A DNA stretch of 64,000 nucleotides from Catenibacterium mitsuoka_A (lineage in GTDB: Bacteria > Bacillota_I > Bacilli_A > Erysipelotrichales > Coprobacillaceae). The notes under the pieces are model-generated. The model made no database searches. It worked only from the letters and a program-made list of their open reading frames with translations, and had not been told where the DNA came from. This document shows positions 18,559 through 27,307 of the stretch, one piece after another; within the stretch, counting starts at the first letter, position 1; every line of letters starts with the position of its first letter. The stretch lies in NCBI RefSeq assembly GCF_964259225.1, contig NZ_CAXVKN010000003.1; one strand, given 5' to 3'. Both the position numbers and the translations under genes were made by a program.

Positions 18559-18595
18559 AAAGAAGATAGAACCCCCTCTATCTTCTTTTTCTTTT
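18559..18595 (+). terminator. Intrinsic terminator of clpB
   Basis: AGAAGATAGA/TCTATCTTCT stem around ACCCCC-type loop, extended by A-T pairs, followed by TTTTTCTTTT. Confidence 0.8.
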
Positions 18596-18640
18596 CATTG
18601 TTTCATAAAAATGTTAGAATGCTAGAGGAGAGAGATGATT

Positions 18641-19375
18641 ATGCAGAGATATTTTATTAAAAATAATTATAGACAAAATGACATCATTATCACTGATGAT
18701 TCTATGTATAAGCATATTACTAAAGTAATGCGTATGGAAAAGGGTGAACATGTCATTTGTATTGATGAAGACAAGCATGTTTACTTATGTGAAATCATCG
18801 ATACAAAGCAGGGTTTACTACAAATTAAAGAAGAACTTCAGGAAGATAATGAATTAGATGTTGAAGTAACACTTGTTTATGGTTTACCAAAGAGTGATAA
18901 GTTTGAATTTGTGATTCAAAAAGCAACAGAACTAGGCGTGACACGTATAGTTCCTTTGCGTGCTTCTAGAAGTATAGTGAAAATGGATGAAGGACGTTTC
19001 AACAAGAAGAGGGAACGTTTTGTACGTATCGCCCAGGAAGCAAGTGAACAATGTCATAGACAGATTGTTCCTGAGATTACACCTCCTATTCAATTATCAC
19101 AATTAAAGGATTATTTATCTGAAGTGAATGTTGTGGCATATGAGGAAGAAAGTAAGAATGGAGAACATCATGCTTTCACAAAAGCACTCAATGGCCTTCA
19201 TACATCTATTACTATTATAGTAGGACCAGAGGGTGGTTTTGATCTTCAGGAAGTAGAAAAGATGCAGTCAATGGGTGTTGTGCCATGCTCTATTGGTAAT
19301 CGTATTTTAAGAAGTGAGACAGCACCTTTATATATGCTTAGTGTTATAGGGTATAGAAGAGAATTGGGGGATTAA
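18641..19375 (+). CDS. rsmE: 16S rRNA (uracil-1498-N3)-methyltransferase RsmE
   Basis: SPOUT-class methyltransferase with a deep trefoil knot. Starts MQRYFI, has an N-terminal PUA-like domain, QKATELGV, EASEQC, IGPEGG-type GPEGGF near 195 and the knot motif GNRILRSETAPLY at the C-terminus. An in-frame ATG two codons earlier (18635) is also possible, since AGGAG at 18626-18630 lies 4 bases from it and 10 from 18641. I choose 18641 for its family-typical N-terminus. Confidence 0.92.
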   Translation: MQRYFIKNNYRQNDIIITDDSMYKHITKVMRMEKGEHVICIDEDKHVYLCEIIDTKQGLLQIKEELQEDNELDVEVTLVYGLPKSDKFEFVIQKATELGVTRIVPLRASRSIVKMDEGRFNKKRERFVRIAQEASEQCHRQIVPEITPPIQLSQLKDYLSEVNVVAYEEESKNGEHHAFTKALNGLHTSITIIVGPEGGFDLQEVEKMQSMGVVPCSIGNRILRSETAPLYMLSVIGYRRELGD

Positions 19376-19376
19376 T

Positions 19377-20150
19377 ATGAACTTTATTGCAGTCATTAAT
19401 AAATACAGCAGGGATATAAAATATAATAAAACAAACTTATATCATTATTGTGAAGAACATAAAAAAGAATTAGAAGACTTGAATATTCGTTTTAAAGTTA
19501 AATCAGAAATTGAATTATTCAATATGGAAATCCTTTTGCGTGCACTAGATGTAAAAGATGCAATTGAAGGTTCCTATAATCTTTTTGCGTCAGGTCATTA
19601 TGATATGTTTGAATATATTACCTATGAAGAAAAAAGAAAGATGTTTAATAATGATTTAAAGAATGTATTAGAAACACTCCCTCATTTTTATGATGAAGAA
19701 AGTTCACGAGATATTTATATTCCTATCTATTCTCCTGATATCAATAATTGGTATATCAATGATTATCAGATTCTCTTATTAAAGCAACATGCAGAATATG
19801 TGAAGAATCAGCCAATTACACTAGATACTGCTTTTAGATATTATGGACCAGTTGTATTTGATACACCTTTTTCCAGTTTAGAAAAAGTATATGAAAATGA
19901 ATCCCATATTGCCTATTATTATGAAGAATTAGGCACTATCTATTTATTTGTGAAAGAAGACTATTCACTGATTTGTCGTATGGTGATTGGTGATGATAAT
20001 CGTCATTCTAACAGGGTATCTATTGAAGATGCAAAAGAATTAGTAGTTTATTATGAACATGGTGAATATACACAGTTCATAGAATACATGTATGATCATC
20101 AATTAATTAGTGATCGTACATATAAGAAATTAATAAAGAAAGTGAAGTGA
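19377..20150 (+). CDS. Uncharacterised protein between rsmE and mtaB
   Basis: Not recognised. 257 residues, acidic, rich in Tyr, Asp, Glu and Lys, with no signal peptide, membrane helix or cysteine cluster. It looks soluble and mixed alpha/beta. The start ATG is two bases after the rsmE stop behind GGGGG, and mtaB begins five bases after its stop, so it is co-transcribed with two RNA-modification genes. That context is the only hint to its role. A dedicated family search with the whole sequence would be informative; I will not assign a function. Confidence 0.8.
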   Translation: MNFIAVINKYSRDIKYNKTNLYHYCEEHKKELEDLNIRFKVKSEIELFNMEILLRALDVKDAIEGSYNLFASGHYDMFEYITYEEKRKMFNNDLKNVLETLPHFYDEESSRDIYIPIYSPDINNWYINDYQILLLKQHAEYVKNQPITLDTAFRYYGPVVFDTPFSSLEKVYENESHIAYYYEELGTIYLFVKEDYSLICRMVIGDDNRHSNRVSIEDAKELVVYYEHGEYTQFIEYMYDHQLISDRTYKKLIKKVK

Positions 20151-20154
20151 GACA

Positions 20155-21462
20155 ATGGCAACAGTTGCTTTTCATACATTAGGCTGTAAGGTAAACAGCT
20201 ACGAATCAGAAGCGATGTTAGAAATATTCAAGAAAAGAGGGTATGACAATATCGACTTTGAATCTCCTGCAGATGTATATGTTATTAATACATGTACTGT
20301 CACAAATACAGGAGACTCTAAATCAAGACAGATGATCCGTAAGGCACATCGTACTAATCCTGATGCAGTCATCTGTGTAGTGGGATGCTATTCACAGGTA
20401 GCAAGTGAAGAAATCACAGAAATAGAAGGTGTTTCTGTAGTACTTGGAACACAACATCGTGCTTCTATTGTAGACTTTGTAGAAGAATATAAGATGACAC
20501 ATAAACAGATTGTGAAAATAGAAAATGTTATGAAGGTCTCTCGTTTTGAAGACTTAAGTATTCATGCATTTGAAAATAAAACAAGAGCTTTCCTAAAAAT
20601 TCAGGATGGATGCAATAACTTCTGTACATATTGTATTATCCCTTATGCACGTGGTGGAGTTCGTTCTCGTCCTAAGGAAGATGTTTTAAGTCAGGCTCAG
20701 GAACTTGTAGATAGAGGGTTTGTAGAAATCGTCTTAACTGGTATTCATACAGCAGGTTATGGTGTGGATTTAGACAATTATTCTTTCTATGATCTATTAG
20801 TAGACTTAACAACTAAAATCAAGGGATTAAAGAGATTACGTATTTCTTCTATTGAAATGAGTCAGGTGAGTGATGAAATTATTGAACTTATTGGAAGAAG
20901 TCCTATTATCGTAGATCATTTACATATTCCTATTCAGTCTGGTACAGATTCTATTTTAAGAAGAATGGCAAGACATTATAATACAGCTGAATTTGAAAAG
21001 AAATATTTTGAACTTAAAGAAGCGTTACCAGGTATCTCTATTACTACAGATGTCATTGTAGGATTCCCTGGAGAAACAGAAGAAGACTTCGTTGATACAT
21101 ATAACTGGATTAAAAAACTTCATTTCAATCAATTGCATGTTTTCCCTTATTCAAGAAGAAAGGGAACACCAGCAGATAGAATGCCAAATCAGGTACCAGG
21201 AGATGTCAAGAAAGACCGTGTTAGAAGACTATTACAGCTTTCTGATGAATTAAAAACTGAATTCGCATTATCTGAAATGAATAAGGAACTAGAAGTGCTT
21301 ATTGAAGAAGAAAAGGATGGCTACATGGTAGGACATGCCTCTAATTACTTAAAGGTTTTTGTTGCAGATCATTCTTTAAAAGAAGGACATATTTATAAAG
21401 TAAAGGTAACAGATCATCGAGGTTATGATTTAATCGGGGTGGTTTCTAGTGAAGAAGCTTAA
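20155..21462 (+). CDS. mtaB: tRNA t6A37 methylthiotransferase MtaB
   Basis: Radical SAM methylthiotransferase turning t6A37 into ms2t6A37 in tRNAs reading ANN codons. 435 residues: N-terminal UPF0004 domain starting MATVAFHTLGCKVNSYES with cysteines for the auxiliary cluster (GC, NTCT, VVGCYSQ), radical SAM motif DGCNNFCTYCIIPYARG near 150, and a C-terminal TRAM domain. HTLGCKVN distinguishes MtaB from MiaB. Overlaps the next gene by 14 bases. Confidence 0.95.
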   Translation: MATVAFHTLGCKVNSYESEAMLEIFKKRGYDNIDFESPADVYVINTCTVTNTGDSKSRQMIRKAHRTNPDAVICVVGCYSQVASEEITEIEGVSVVLGTQHRASIVDFVEEYKMTHKQIVKIENVMKVSRFEDLSIHAFENKTRAFLKIQDGCNNFCTYCIIPYARGGVRSRPKEDVLSQAQELVDRGFVEIVLTGIHTAGYGVDLDNYSFYDLLVDLTTKIKGLKRLRISSIEMSQVSDEIIELIGRSPIIVDHLHIPIQSGTDSILRRMARHYNTAEFEKKYFELKEALPGISITTDVIVGFPGETEEDFVDTYNWIKKLHFNQLHVFPYSRRKGTPADRMPNQVPGDVKKDRVRRLLQLSDELKTEFALSEMNKELEVLIEEEKDGYMVGHASNYLKVFVADHSLKEGHIYKVKVTDHRGYDLIGVVSSEEA

Positions 21463-22927
21463 TGAGCTTTTTAAAGTTGAAAGTGATATAAAGATTGAAT
21501 CTATTCATAGCGATTCCCGTTATGTCAGAAAGGATTCTATCTTCTTTTGTATTGAAGGTCTTGTGACAGATGGTCATAAATATGTCGATGATGCCATTTT
21601 CCAAGGTGCTAAATGTATTGTTCATTCTAAGCCGTTACGTCGTTATTATCAGGGCATTGTTTATATTCAGGTATCAGATGTCTTAGATGAACTCAATCGT
21701 GTGGCAGATCTCTTCTATGATCATCCTTCCTATAAGATGACAGGAATAGGTGTTACAGGAACAAGTGGTAAAACAGTCGTAGCCCGTGTTGTCGCAAGAT
21801 TACTAGGACGTTATTTAAAGATGGGCTATGTAGGTAATAACGGAATAGAATATGGACCTACAATGATGCAGATGACTGGTACGACACCAGATCCTATTTG
21901 TTTGCATCGTAACTTCTATAACATGGTTAAAGAGAATGTGAAGGGCTTTACTCTAGAAGTCTCTTCTCATGGCTTAGCTTTAAAGCGTGTTGATTCAGTT
22001 AATTTCAGTATTGCGGTATTTACAAATGCTTATGAAGAACATATGGACTTCCATGGAACTGTAGATAACCTGATGACATCCTATGTTAAACTCTTTAGAT
22101 TGCTTAAAGAAGGTGGTTATGCCATTCTTAATGCAGACGAAGTACGTTTTAATCATTATCTAACTACTAACTATAAGGATATGGCTGATCATGCTAAAAT
22201 ATTAACCTATGGTATTCATCATAAAGCAGATATTATGGCACGTGAGATTGAATATTATATAGATCATTCAGCATTTAATATCTATATTAAAAATCATTAC
22301 TATCATGTAGAAGTTCCTATTATTGCACCATTTAATATATCTAACACTCTTGCAATATTGACAACTCTTTATGCCTTAGAAATGACACCGGATGAAATCG
22401 TGAATGCGATTAAATATATTCAGCCAGTAGAAGGTAGAATGGAAGTTGTCCCTGTTAAACAACCTTTCCATATTATTGTTGACTATTGTCAGCATGCACA
22501 TAACTTTGAAGAAGTATTCAAGTTTGTCCATAGTGTTAAAGGAAATGGTCATTTAATTGCGGTATTTGGTGCACCAGGACGTAAAGATATCCATAAAAGA
22601 AGTAAGATAGGTGCACTTGCTAATAAGTATTGTGATTATGTCATATTGACAGAACAGGATGAAAGAGATGATGATATCGAAGGCATCTGTTCACAGATTC
22701 AAGAACAGATTGTTGATCCTATTTCAGTGATTATTACTGATCGTCGTTATGCCATCCAGCAGGCAATAGATGCAGCCTGTTCAGGTGATGTTATTTTGAT
22801 TTTAGGAAAAGGTCATGAACAGTTTATGACATCACTAGTGGGTAATACACCTTATCCTGGAGATAAATTCATCGCTCAGGAATATGCGAAAAAACTCTAT
22901 AATGAACAATTAGAAGATGATATGTAA
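21449..22927 (+). CDS. MurE-like Mur ligase (UDP-MurNAc-tripeptide synthetase family)
   Basis: ATP-dependent Mur ligase, 492 residues. The N-terminal UDP-binding domain has SDSRYVRKDSIFFCIEG; P-loop GVTGTSGKT near 103; C-terminal GAPGRKDIHKRSKIG and GKGHEQFM. It departs from ordinary MurE: the VDYAHxPDAL stretch is VDYCQHAHNFEEV, and the amino-acid selecting DNPR (diaminopimelate) or DNPA-type (lysine) motif is replaced by EQDERDDD near 408. So it may be the organism's MurE with other substrate choice, or a paralogue. GTG start behind GGGGTGG, coupled to mtaB. Confidence 0.82.
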   Translation: MKKLNELFKVESDIKIESIHSDSRYVRKDSIFFCIEGLVTDGHKYVDDAIFQGAKCIVHSKPLRRYYQGIVYIQVSDVLDELNRVADLFYDHPSYKMTGIGVTGTSGKTVVARVVARLLGRYLKMGYVGNNGIEYGPTMMQMTGTTPDPICLHRNFYNMVKENVKGFTLEVSSHGLALKRVDSVNFSIAVFTNAYEEHMDFHGTVDNLMTSYVKLFRLLKEGGYAILNADEVRFNHYLTTNYKDMADHAKILTYGIHHKADIMAREIEYYIDHSAFNIYIKNHYYHVEVPIIAPFNISNTLAILTTLYALEMTPDEIVNAIKYIQPVEGRMEVVPVKQPFHIIVDYCQHAHNFEEVFKFVHSVKGNGHLIAVFGAPGRKDIHKRSKIGALANKYCDYVILTEQDERDDDIEGICSQIQEQIVDPISVIITDRRYAIQQAIDAACSGDVILILGKGHEQFMTSLVGNTPYPGDKFIAQEYAKKLYNEQLEDDM

Positions 22928-22954
22928 AACTTAAAAATAAAAGTTAAAAAAGTC

Positions 22955-22983
22955 TTGCATTATTAAAAATCATTGTGTATAAT
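22955..22983 (+). promoter_or_regulatory. Sigma-A promoter of rpsU
   Basis: TTGCAT (22955-22960), 17-base spacer, TATAAT (22978-22983), 36 bases before the start codon. Confidence 0.75.
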
Positions 22984-23019
22984 CATATTCGAATTTAGCG
23001 GTAAAGGGGGGAAAGTTCA

Positions 23020-23205
23020 ATGGCAAAGACAGTAGTAAGAGAAAATGAATCTTTAGATGATGCTTTACGTCGTTTTAAGAGACAAGTTTCTAGAACAGGA
23101 ACCCTTGCTGAAGCTCGTAAAAGAGAATTCTATGTTAAACCTGGTTTAAAGAGAAAAATGAAATCAGAAGCAGCTAGAAAGAACCAGAAGAAACGTCGTA
23201 GATAA
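23020..23205 (+). CDS. rpsU: 30S ribosomal protein S21
   Basis: 61-residue basic protein beginning MAKTVVRENESLDDALRRF and ending KNQKKRRR, the family's full length. S21 binds near the 3' end of 16S rRNA and helps initiation. GGGGGGAAAG ribosome binding site upstream, own promoter and terminator. Confidence 0.97.
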   Translation: MAKTVVRENESLDDALRRFKRQVSRTGTLAEARKREFYVKPGLKRKMKSEAARKNQKKRRR

Positions 23206-23216
23206 GATTTATTTTT

Positions 23217-23244
23217 AGAAGAGTCATCTGACTCTTCTTTTTTT
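23217..23244 (+). terminator. Intrinsic terminator of rpsU
   Basis: 10-bp stem AGAAGAGTCA/TGACTCTTCT with a very short apex (TC) and a following T run. Confidence 0.85.
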
Positions 23245-23262
23245 CAATGAAAGGATGATTTT

Positions 23263-24204
23263 ATGGAAAAAGTGATTCAGTTAAGTGATTATAGCTTAGA
23301 TGCCATTCAATTGTTGTGTGGCCCAAGTGATGAAAATATCGCTTTATTGGAAGATGAATTCGAGAATGCAATCAATGTCCGTGGTACAGACATTTATTTA
23401 GATCATAGTGATCTTGTATTAGAAAAGGTGATTCAGGTACTTGCTAAACTTACTAAAAAGGATGTACGTATTTCTAAAAGAGATGTGGTGTATGCAATCA
23501 AGTTAGGACGTAATGGTAAGCTTGATGAAATGGATTCTCTATTTGATATTCATATTGCCCGTACAAGTCATGGCAAGATCATATATCCTAAGACAATGGG
23601 ACAGCTAGAATACTATCATTCTTTAAAAGATCATGATGTGGTATTTGCGATTGGTCCAGCGGGTACAGGTAAAACATACTTATCTGTAGTGTTTGCTGTA
23701 CAAGCATTAAAGAATCATGAAGTACAAAAAATCATTCTCACTAGACCGGCTGTAGAAGCAGGAGAAAACTTAGGGTTCCTTCCTGGAGACCTTAAAGAAA
23801 AGATTGACCCTTACTTAAGACCTCTTTATGATGCACTTTATGATATGTTAGGTGCAGAAAATACAGAGAAATTAATTGAGAAGGGCATTATTGAAATAGC
23901 ACCACTTGCTTATATGCGTGGGCGTACACTAGAAGATGCTTATGTTATTTTAGATGAAGCACAAAATACAACAGACAATCAGATGAAAATGTTCCTTACA
24001 CGTTTAGGCTTTAACTCTAAGATGTGTATTACAGGGGATATTACTCAGATTGACTTACCTAAACAGACAACAAATGGTCTTAAACATGCTATGAAGATCT
24101 TAGATGGTGTCAAAGGTATTTCCTTTGTTTACTTAACAGCACTTGATGTAGTACGTCATCCAGTTGTTGCTAGAATCATTGAAAAATATGACATGAACAA
24201 ATAA
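23263..24204 (+). CDS. phoH: PhoH-like ATPase
   Basis: 313-residue P-loop protein with GPAGTGKT near 131, LTRPAVEAGENLGFLPGD, Walker B YVILDEAQNTT and the sensor-like TGDITQIDLP. The N-terminal 90 residues include a KH-like segment. PhoH-type proteins are thought to act in RNA metabolism with YbeY; ybeY does not follow here, and the neighbour is mutY on the other strand. Confidence 0.92.
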   Translation: MEKVIQLSDYSLDAIQLLCGPSDENIALLEDEFENAINVRGTDIYLDHSDLVLEKVIQVLAKLTKKDVRISKRDVVYAIKLGRNGKLDEMDSLFDIHIARTSHGKIIYPKTMGQLEYYHSLKDHDVVFAIGPAGTGKTYLSVVFAVQALKNHEVQKIILTRPAVEAGENLGFLPGDLKEKIDPYLRPLYDALYDMLGAENTEKLIEKGIIEIAPLAYMRGRTLEDAYVILDEAQNTTDNQMKMFLTRLGFNSKMCITGDITQIDLPKQTTNGLKHAMKILDGVKGISFVYLTALDVVRHPVVARIIEKYDMNK

Positions 24205-24206
24205 GA

Positions 24207-24224
24207 CTGATTATTTCTAATCAG
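24207..24224. terminator. Hairpin between convergent phoH and mutY
   Basis: CTGATTA-TTTC-TAATCAG lies between the two stops and covers the end of mutY. There is no strong T run on either strand, so its role as a bidirectional terminator is tentative. Confidence 0.35.
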
Positions 24225-25222
24225 CCTTCATAATATTTCAATATCTTTTTATGGGCAGTAGGAATAGTTAATTCCTCCTGCTTATTTTTTGTATAGAAGT
24301 CAATAGAACGAATATCAGCTTTAAATACATATACATGCATATACCATGTACGATGAGTAAATACATGCTTAAAATCCTTTAAATGCGATAATACCTCTAA
24401 GTCTATCCCATAGTCTTCTTTAAATGCTTCTATAAAGGAATAAGGACTCTCTACTTCATATTGAGGAAGTAAATACATATTTTCTAGCAGCCCATTTTTA
24501 TTTTTAATAAGCATCACTTCATCATCATATACTACAATACCTGTAATATAAGATAAGCTTTTCTTATTTACTTTTTTTATATTAATAGGTAGTACGTCCT
24601 GCTTATTTGTCAAATAGGCTCTGCATTCCTTTTTGAGTGGACATTCATTACAATGAGGGTGAACAGGTAAACATACCGCATTCGCAAAATCCATAATCCC
24701 TTGATTGATCTTTGCTGAATCATAACCAATGACTAGTTGATTACCTATATCTGTAATTGTCTTCACAGTCTTATTTAACGCAATATTCTCTTCTATCGCA
24801 TATAATCTACTCAATACTCTTAAGGCATTCCCATCTACCGCAATATAAGGCTTATGATACGCAAAACTCATAATAGCACTTGCAGTATAGGGTCCTACAC
24901 CAATAAGCGCGAGAATGTCTTTATACTCCGTAGGGAATGTATCTTTCATCAGATTAGCACTCTTATGAAGATGAAATGCACGACGATAATACCCTAACCC
25001 TTCCCAATACTTATAGACTTCTTCTATTGTTGCATTCGCAAGTGTTTCTATATCCGGAAATCTTTCAATAAAACGTTTATAATAGGGAATCACTGCAGTG
25101 ACAGTCGTCTGTTGCAGCATAATCTCACTTACCCAGATTTTATAAGGGTCTTTAATATCTCTAAAAGGAAGATCACGTTTATTAACTTCATACCACTTTA
25201 TTAACTTTTCTTGTATACTCAT
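24221..25222 (-). CDS. mutY: A/G-specific adenine glycosylase MutY
   Basis: Removes adenine mispaired with 8-oxoguanine. 333 residues: helix-hairpin-helix ALIGVGPYTASAI with the catalytic Asp in the following VDGNALRVLSRL, iron-sulphur ligands CxxxxxxCxxCxxxxxC as CLPVHPHCNECPLKKEC near 195-211, and a C-terminal NUDIX-like recognition domain. Family-typical LPFRDIKDPYKIWVSEIMLQQT confirms it. A start four codons earlier (25234) lacks a ribosome binding site; GGTGATTTAT precedes 25222. Confidence 0.95.
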   Translation of the reverse strand: MSIQEKLIKWYEVNKRDLPFRDIKDPYKIWVSEIMLQQTTVTAVIPYYKRFIERFPDIETLANATIEEVYKYWEGLGYYRRAFHLHKSANLMKDTFPTEYKDILALIGVGPYTASAIMSFAYHKPYIAVDGNALRVLSRLYAIEENIALNKTVKTITDIGNQLVIGYDSAKINQGIMDFANAVCLPVHPHCNECPLKKECRAYLTNKQDVLPINIKKVNKKSLSYITGIVVYDDEVMLIKNKNGLLENMYLLPQYEVESPYSFIEAFKEDYGIDLEVLSHLKDFKHVFTHRTWYMHVYVFKADIRSIDFYTKNKQEELTIPTAHKKILKYYEG

Positions 25223-25274
25223 ATAAATCACCATGAGCCATTATATAATATGTGTGTATTTTTGTCTTTGAATA

Positions 25275-25283
25275 TGCTAGAAT
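25275..25283 (+). promoter_or_regulatory. Extended -10 promoter element for darA
   Basis: TGC followed by TAGAAT (25278-25283), 38 bases before the start codon. No good -35 box, as is usual for extended -10 promoters. Confidence 0.4.
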
Positions 25284-25320
25284 ATATGTACAAACTAATT
25301 CGTATTAGGAGGTCAATAGT

Positions 25321-25647
25321 ATGAAACTGATAATTGCGATTGTGAATAATGATGACAGTTCAACTGTCCAGAGCGCTTTAACTGAAGGTGGATTCTTTGT
25401 TACAAAGCTTGCTACTTCAGGAGGTTTCTTAAAGAAAGGGAATACTACATTCTTTGTAGGAACAAATGATGATAAGGTAGATAGCGCTATTGAAATCATT
25501 AAGGCCAATGCAAAGAAACGTGTAGAAAAGGAACCTACAGTACCACCTACTGAAATGGGTGAATTCTTTACACCAATCATGGTAGATGTACTTGTTGGTG
25601 GGGCAACAGTATTTGTAGTTGACGTTGATCGTTTTGAGAAAATCTAA
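25321..25647 (+). CDS. darA: Cyclic-di-AMP receptor protein DarA (PstA)
   Basis: PII-like trimeric signalling protein of 108 residues. MKLIIAIVNNDDS, the glycine-rich loop ATSGGFLKKGNTTFFVGT and the C-terminal VLVGGATVFVVDVDRFEK are hallmarks of the YaaQ/PstA family, whose members bind c-di-AMP between subunits. TAGGAGGTC ribosome binding site, own promoter and terminator. Its partner in the cell is unknown; in Bacillus it lies near tmk and holB, not here. Confidence 0.95.
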   Translation: MKLIIAIVNNDDSSTVQSALTEGGFFVTKLATSGGFLKKGNTTFFVGTNDDKVDSAIEIIKANAKKRVEKEPTVPPTEMGEFFTPIMVDVLVGGATVFVVDVDRFEKI

Positions 25648-25655
25648 TAATTGAG

Positions 25656-25685
25656 AAAAAAAGGATGGTCAAACCATCCTTTTTA
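25656..25685 (+). terminator. Intrinsic terminator of darA
   Basis: 12-bp stem AAAAAGGATGGT/ACCATCCTTTTT with loop CAA. Confidence 0.85.
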
Positions 25686-25711
25686 CTTTAAGATATCAAC
25701 AGGTGATATAA

Positions 25712-27307
25712 ATGAATGAAAATTTTGAATATAAGATTGCAACAAAAGAAGATATAGACGCAATTGTCCAGTTTCTTGCGAAAGATTATTATGAAACATC
25801 AAGAGCTTTAAAAGATCCCTGCAAGATGATCTTTTTAGCCTACAGTGGAGAAGTGATTATAGGTATACTAGAACTCTTGGATCTTTCTAATATATCTTTT
25901 GTTTATGTATCAGAAGATTATCAGGATACTCTTGTACAAGAAGAACTACTTGAACTTGCTGAAAGATTTGTTACAAAAGAATTAACTGCTTATACAGATG
26001 AAGAACATCTTTCTTTCTTTAAGCAGCATGATTATAGCGTAGATGTAGAATCGAATGGTCGTTATTTATTGAAGAAGACAATCCCTGTTCTTCCTCGTTT
26101 TAGTGATTATGATCAGGTTTTAGCGTTTATTGAAGCGCAAAAGGATCGAGTTTATTCTCTCACAAACTTTAAGAACTTTATGTATGATTTCTATGATCCT
26201 CAAACTAAATTAACATGTGTTCATATTGGCGGTACAAACGGGAAAGGTTCTACAACTAACTATACAAAAGAAGTATTAAAATGTGCAGGCTATAAGGTAG
26301 GTACATTTACTTCTCCTGCTTTAGTAAATCGTTTAGATATTATTCGTGTTAATGATAAACCAATTGATGAAGCGACTATTGTAAGATATGCGAATCGTTA
26401 TATGGATGATTGGATGGCTTATGAACTTTCTAAGTTTGAAATAGAAGTATTTATCGCAGTCATGTATTTTATTGAACAGGGTGTAGATATTGCCTTATTT
26501 GAAGTAGGGCTTGGTGGGACACTGGATGCCACTAATATCATTTCACCAATACTTACAGTTAATACAAATATTGGTTTAGATCATATAAACTTCTTAGGAA
26601 ATACATATGCGAGTATTGCGAGAAGTAAAGCAGGAATCATTAAACGTGGTATTCCTTATATGACGGCAGAAAGAAGACCAGAATGCTTAGATGTCTTCTA
26701 TGAAGAAGCTCATAAGCATCATTCTTATGTTATAGAAATAAGAAAACCTAAACGTGTCTATTATGGTGCTTCTATTTCTTATGATTATCATGGATATCAT
26801 ATATCTTTATCTACTTCAGCGCATTATCAGGCTACTAACAGTGCACTTGCGATTAATATATTAGAATATATTAGAAAAGAATTCCCATTTAAGGATGCAG
26901 ATCTAGAAAAAGGTATGCATGATGCAGTATGGGAAGGACGTTTTGAAACAATTCATCAAAATCCTTTAATCATCCTAGATGGTGCACATAATAGAGAAGG
27001 AATGGATGCCTTCTTTGAGAGTGCCCGTGATTTTAGTGATATTAAAATCATCTTTTCCGCACTAGGAGATAAGGATACTCATCATATGTTAGAAACATTA
27101 TTATCTTTATCAAAGGATATTACTGTTACTCAGTTTGATCATCCTCGTCGTGCAACTGCCAAAGCTCTTGCAGAAGACTTCCCAGTGAAGATTGATGAAG
27201 ACTGGAAGCATGCAGTAGATGAGGCTTATAGTCATAAAGGTGTTGTATTTATTACAGGTTCTCTCTATTTTATTTCTAAAGTGAGACAATATATCTTATC
27301 TAAATAA
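25712..27307 (+). CDS. folC: Folylpolyglutamate synthase with N-terminal GNAT-like domain
   Basis: 531 residues, about 100 more than ordinary FolC. Residues about 128-531 are a complete Mur-ligase-type FolC: FMYDFYDPQTKLTCVHIGGTNGKGST (P-loop near 172), FTSPALVNRLDIIRVN, ALFEVGLGGTLDATN, GLDHINFLG, and WEGRFETI/LDGAHNREG. It adds glutamates to folates. Residues 5-122 resemble a GNAT acetyltransferase fold (ATKEDIDAIVQFL, IGILELLDL, ERF near 88, FFKQHDY) but the acetyl-CoA pyrophosphate loop RxxGxG/A is replaced by EDYQDTLVQEEL, so activity is doubtful. No internal start with a ribosome binding site was found at the junction, favouring a true fusion. Confidence 0.85.
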   Translation: MNENFEYKIATKEDIDAIVQFLAKDYYETSRALKDPCKMIFLAYSGEVIIGILELLDLSNISFVYVSEDYQDTLVQEELLELAERFVTKELTAYTDEEHLSFFKQHDYSVDVESNGRYLLKKTIPVLPRFSDYDQVLAFIEAQKDRVYSLTNFKNFMYDFYDPQTKLTCVHIGGTNGKGSTTNYTKEVLKCAGYKVGTFTSPALVNRLDIIRVNDKPIDEATIVRYANRYMDDWMAYELSKFEIEVFIAVMYFIEQGVDIALFEVGLGGTLDATNIISPILTVNTNIGLDHINFLGNTYASIARSKAGIIKRGIPYMTAERRPECLDVFYEEAHKHHSYVIEIRKPKRVYYGASISYDYHGYHISLSTSAHYQATNSALAINILEYIRKEFPFKDADLEKGMHDAVWEGRFETIHQNPLIILDGAHNREGMDAFFESARDFSDIKIIFSALGDKDTHHMLETLLSLSKDITVTQFDHPRRATAKALAEDFPVKIDEDWKHAVDEAYSHKGVVFITGSLYFISKVRQYILSK

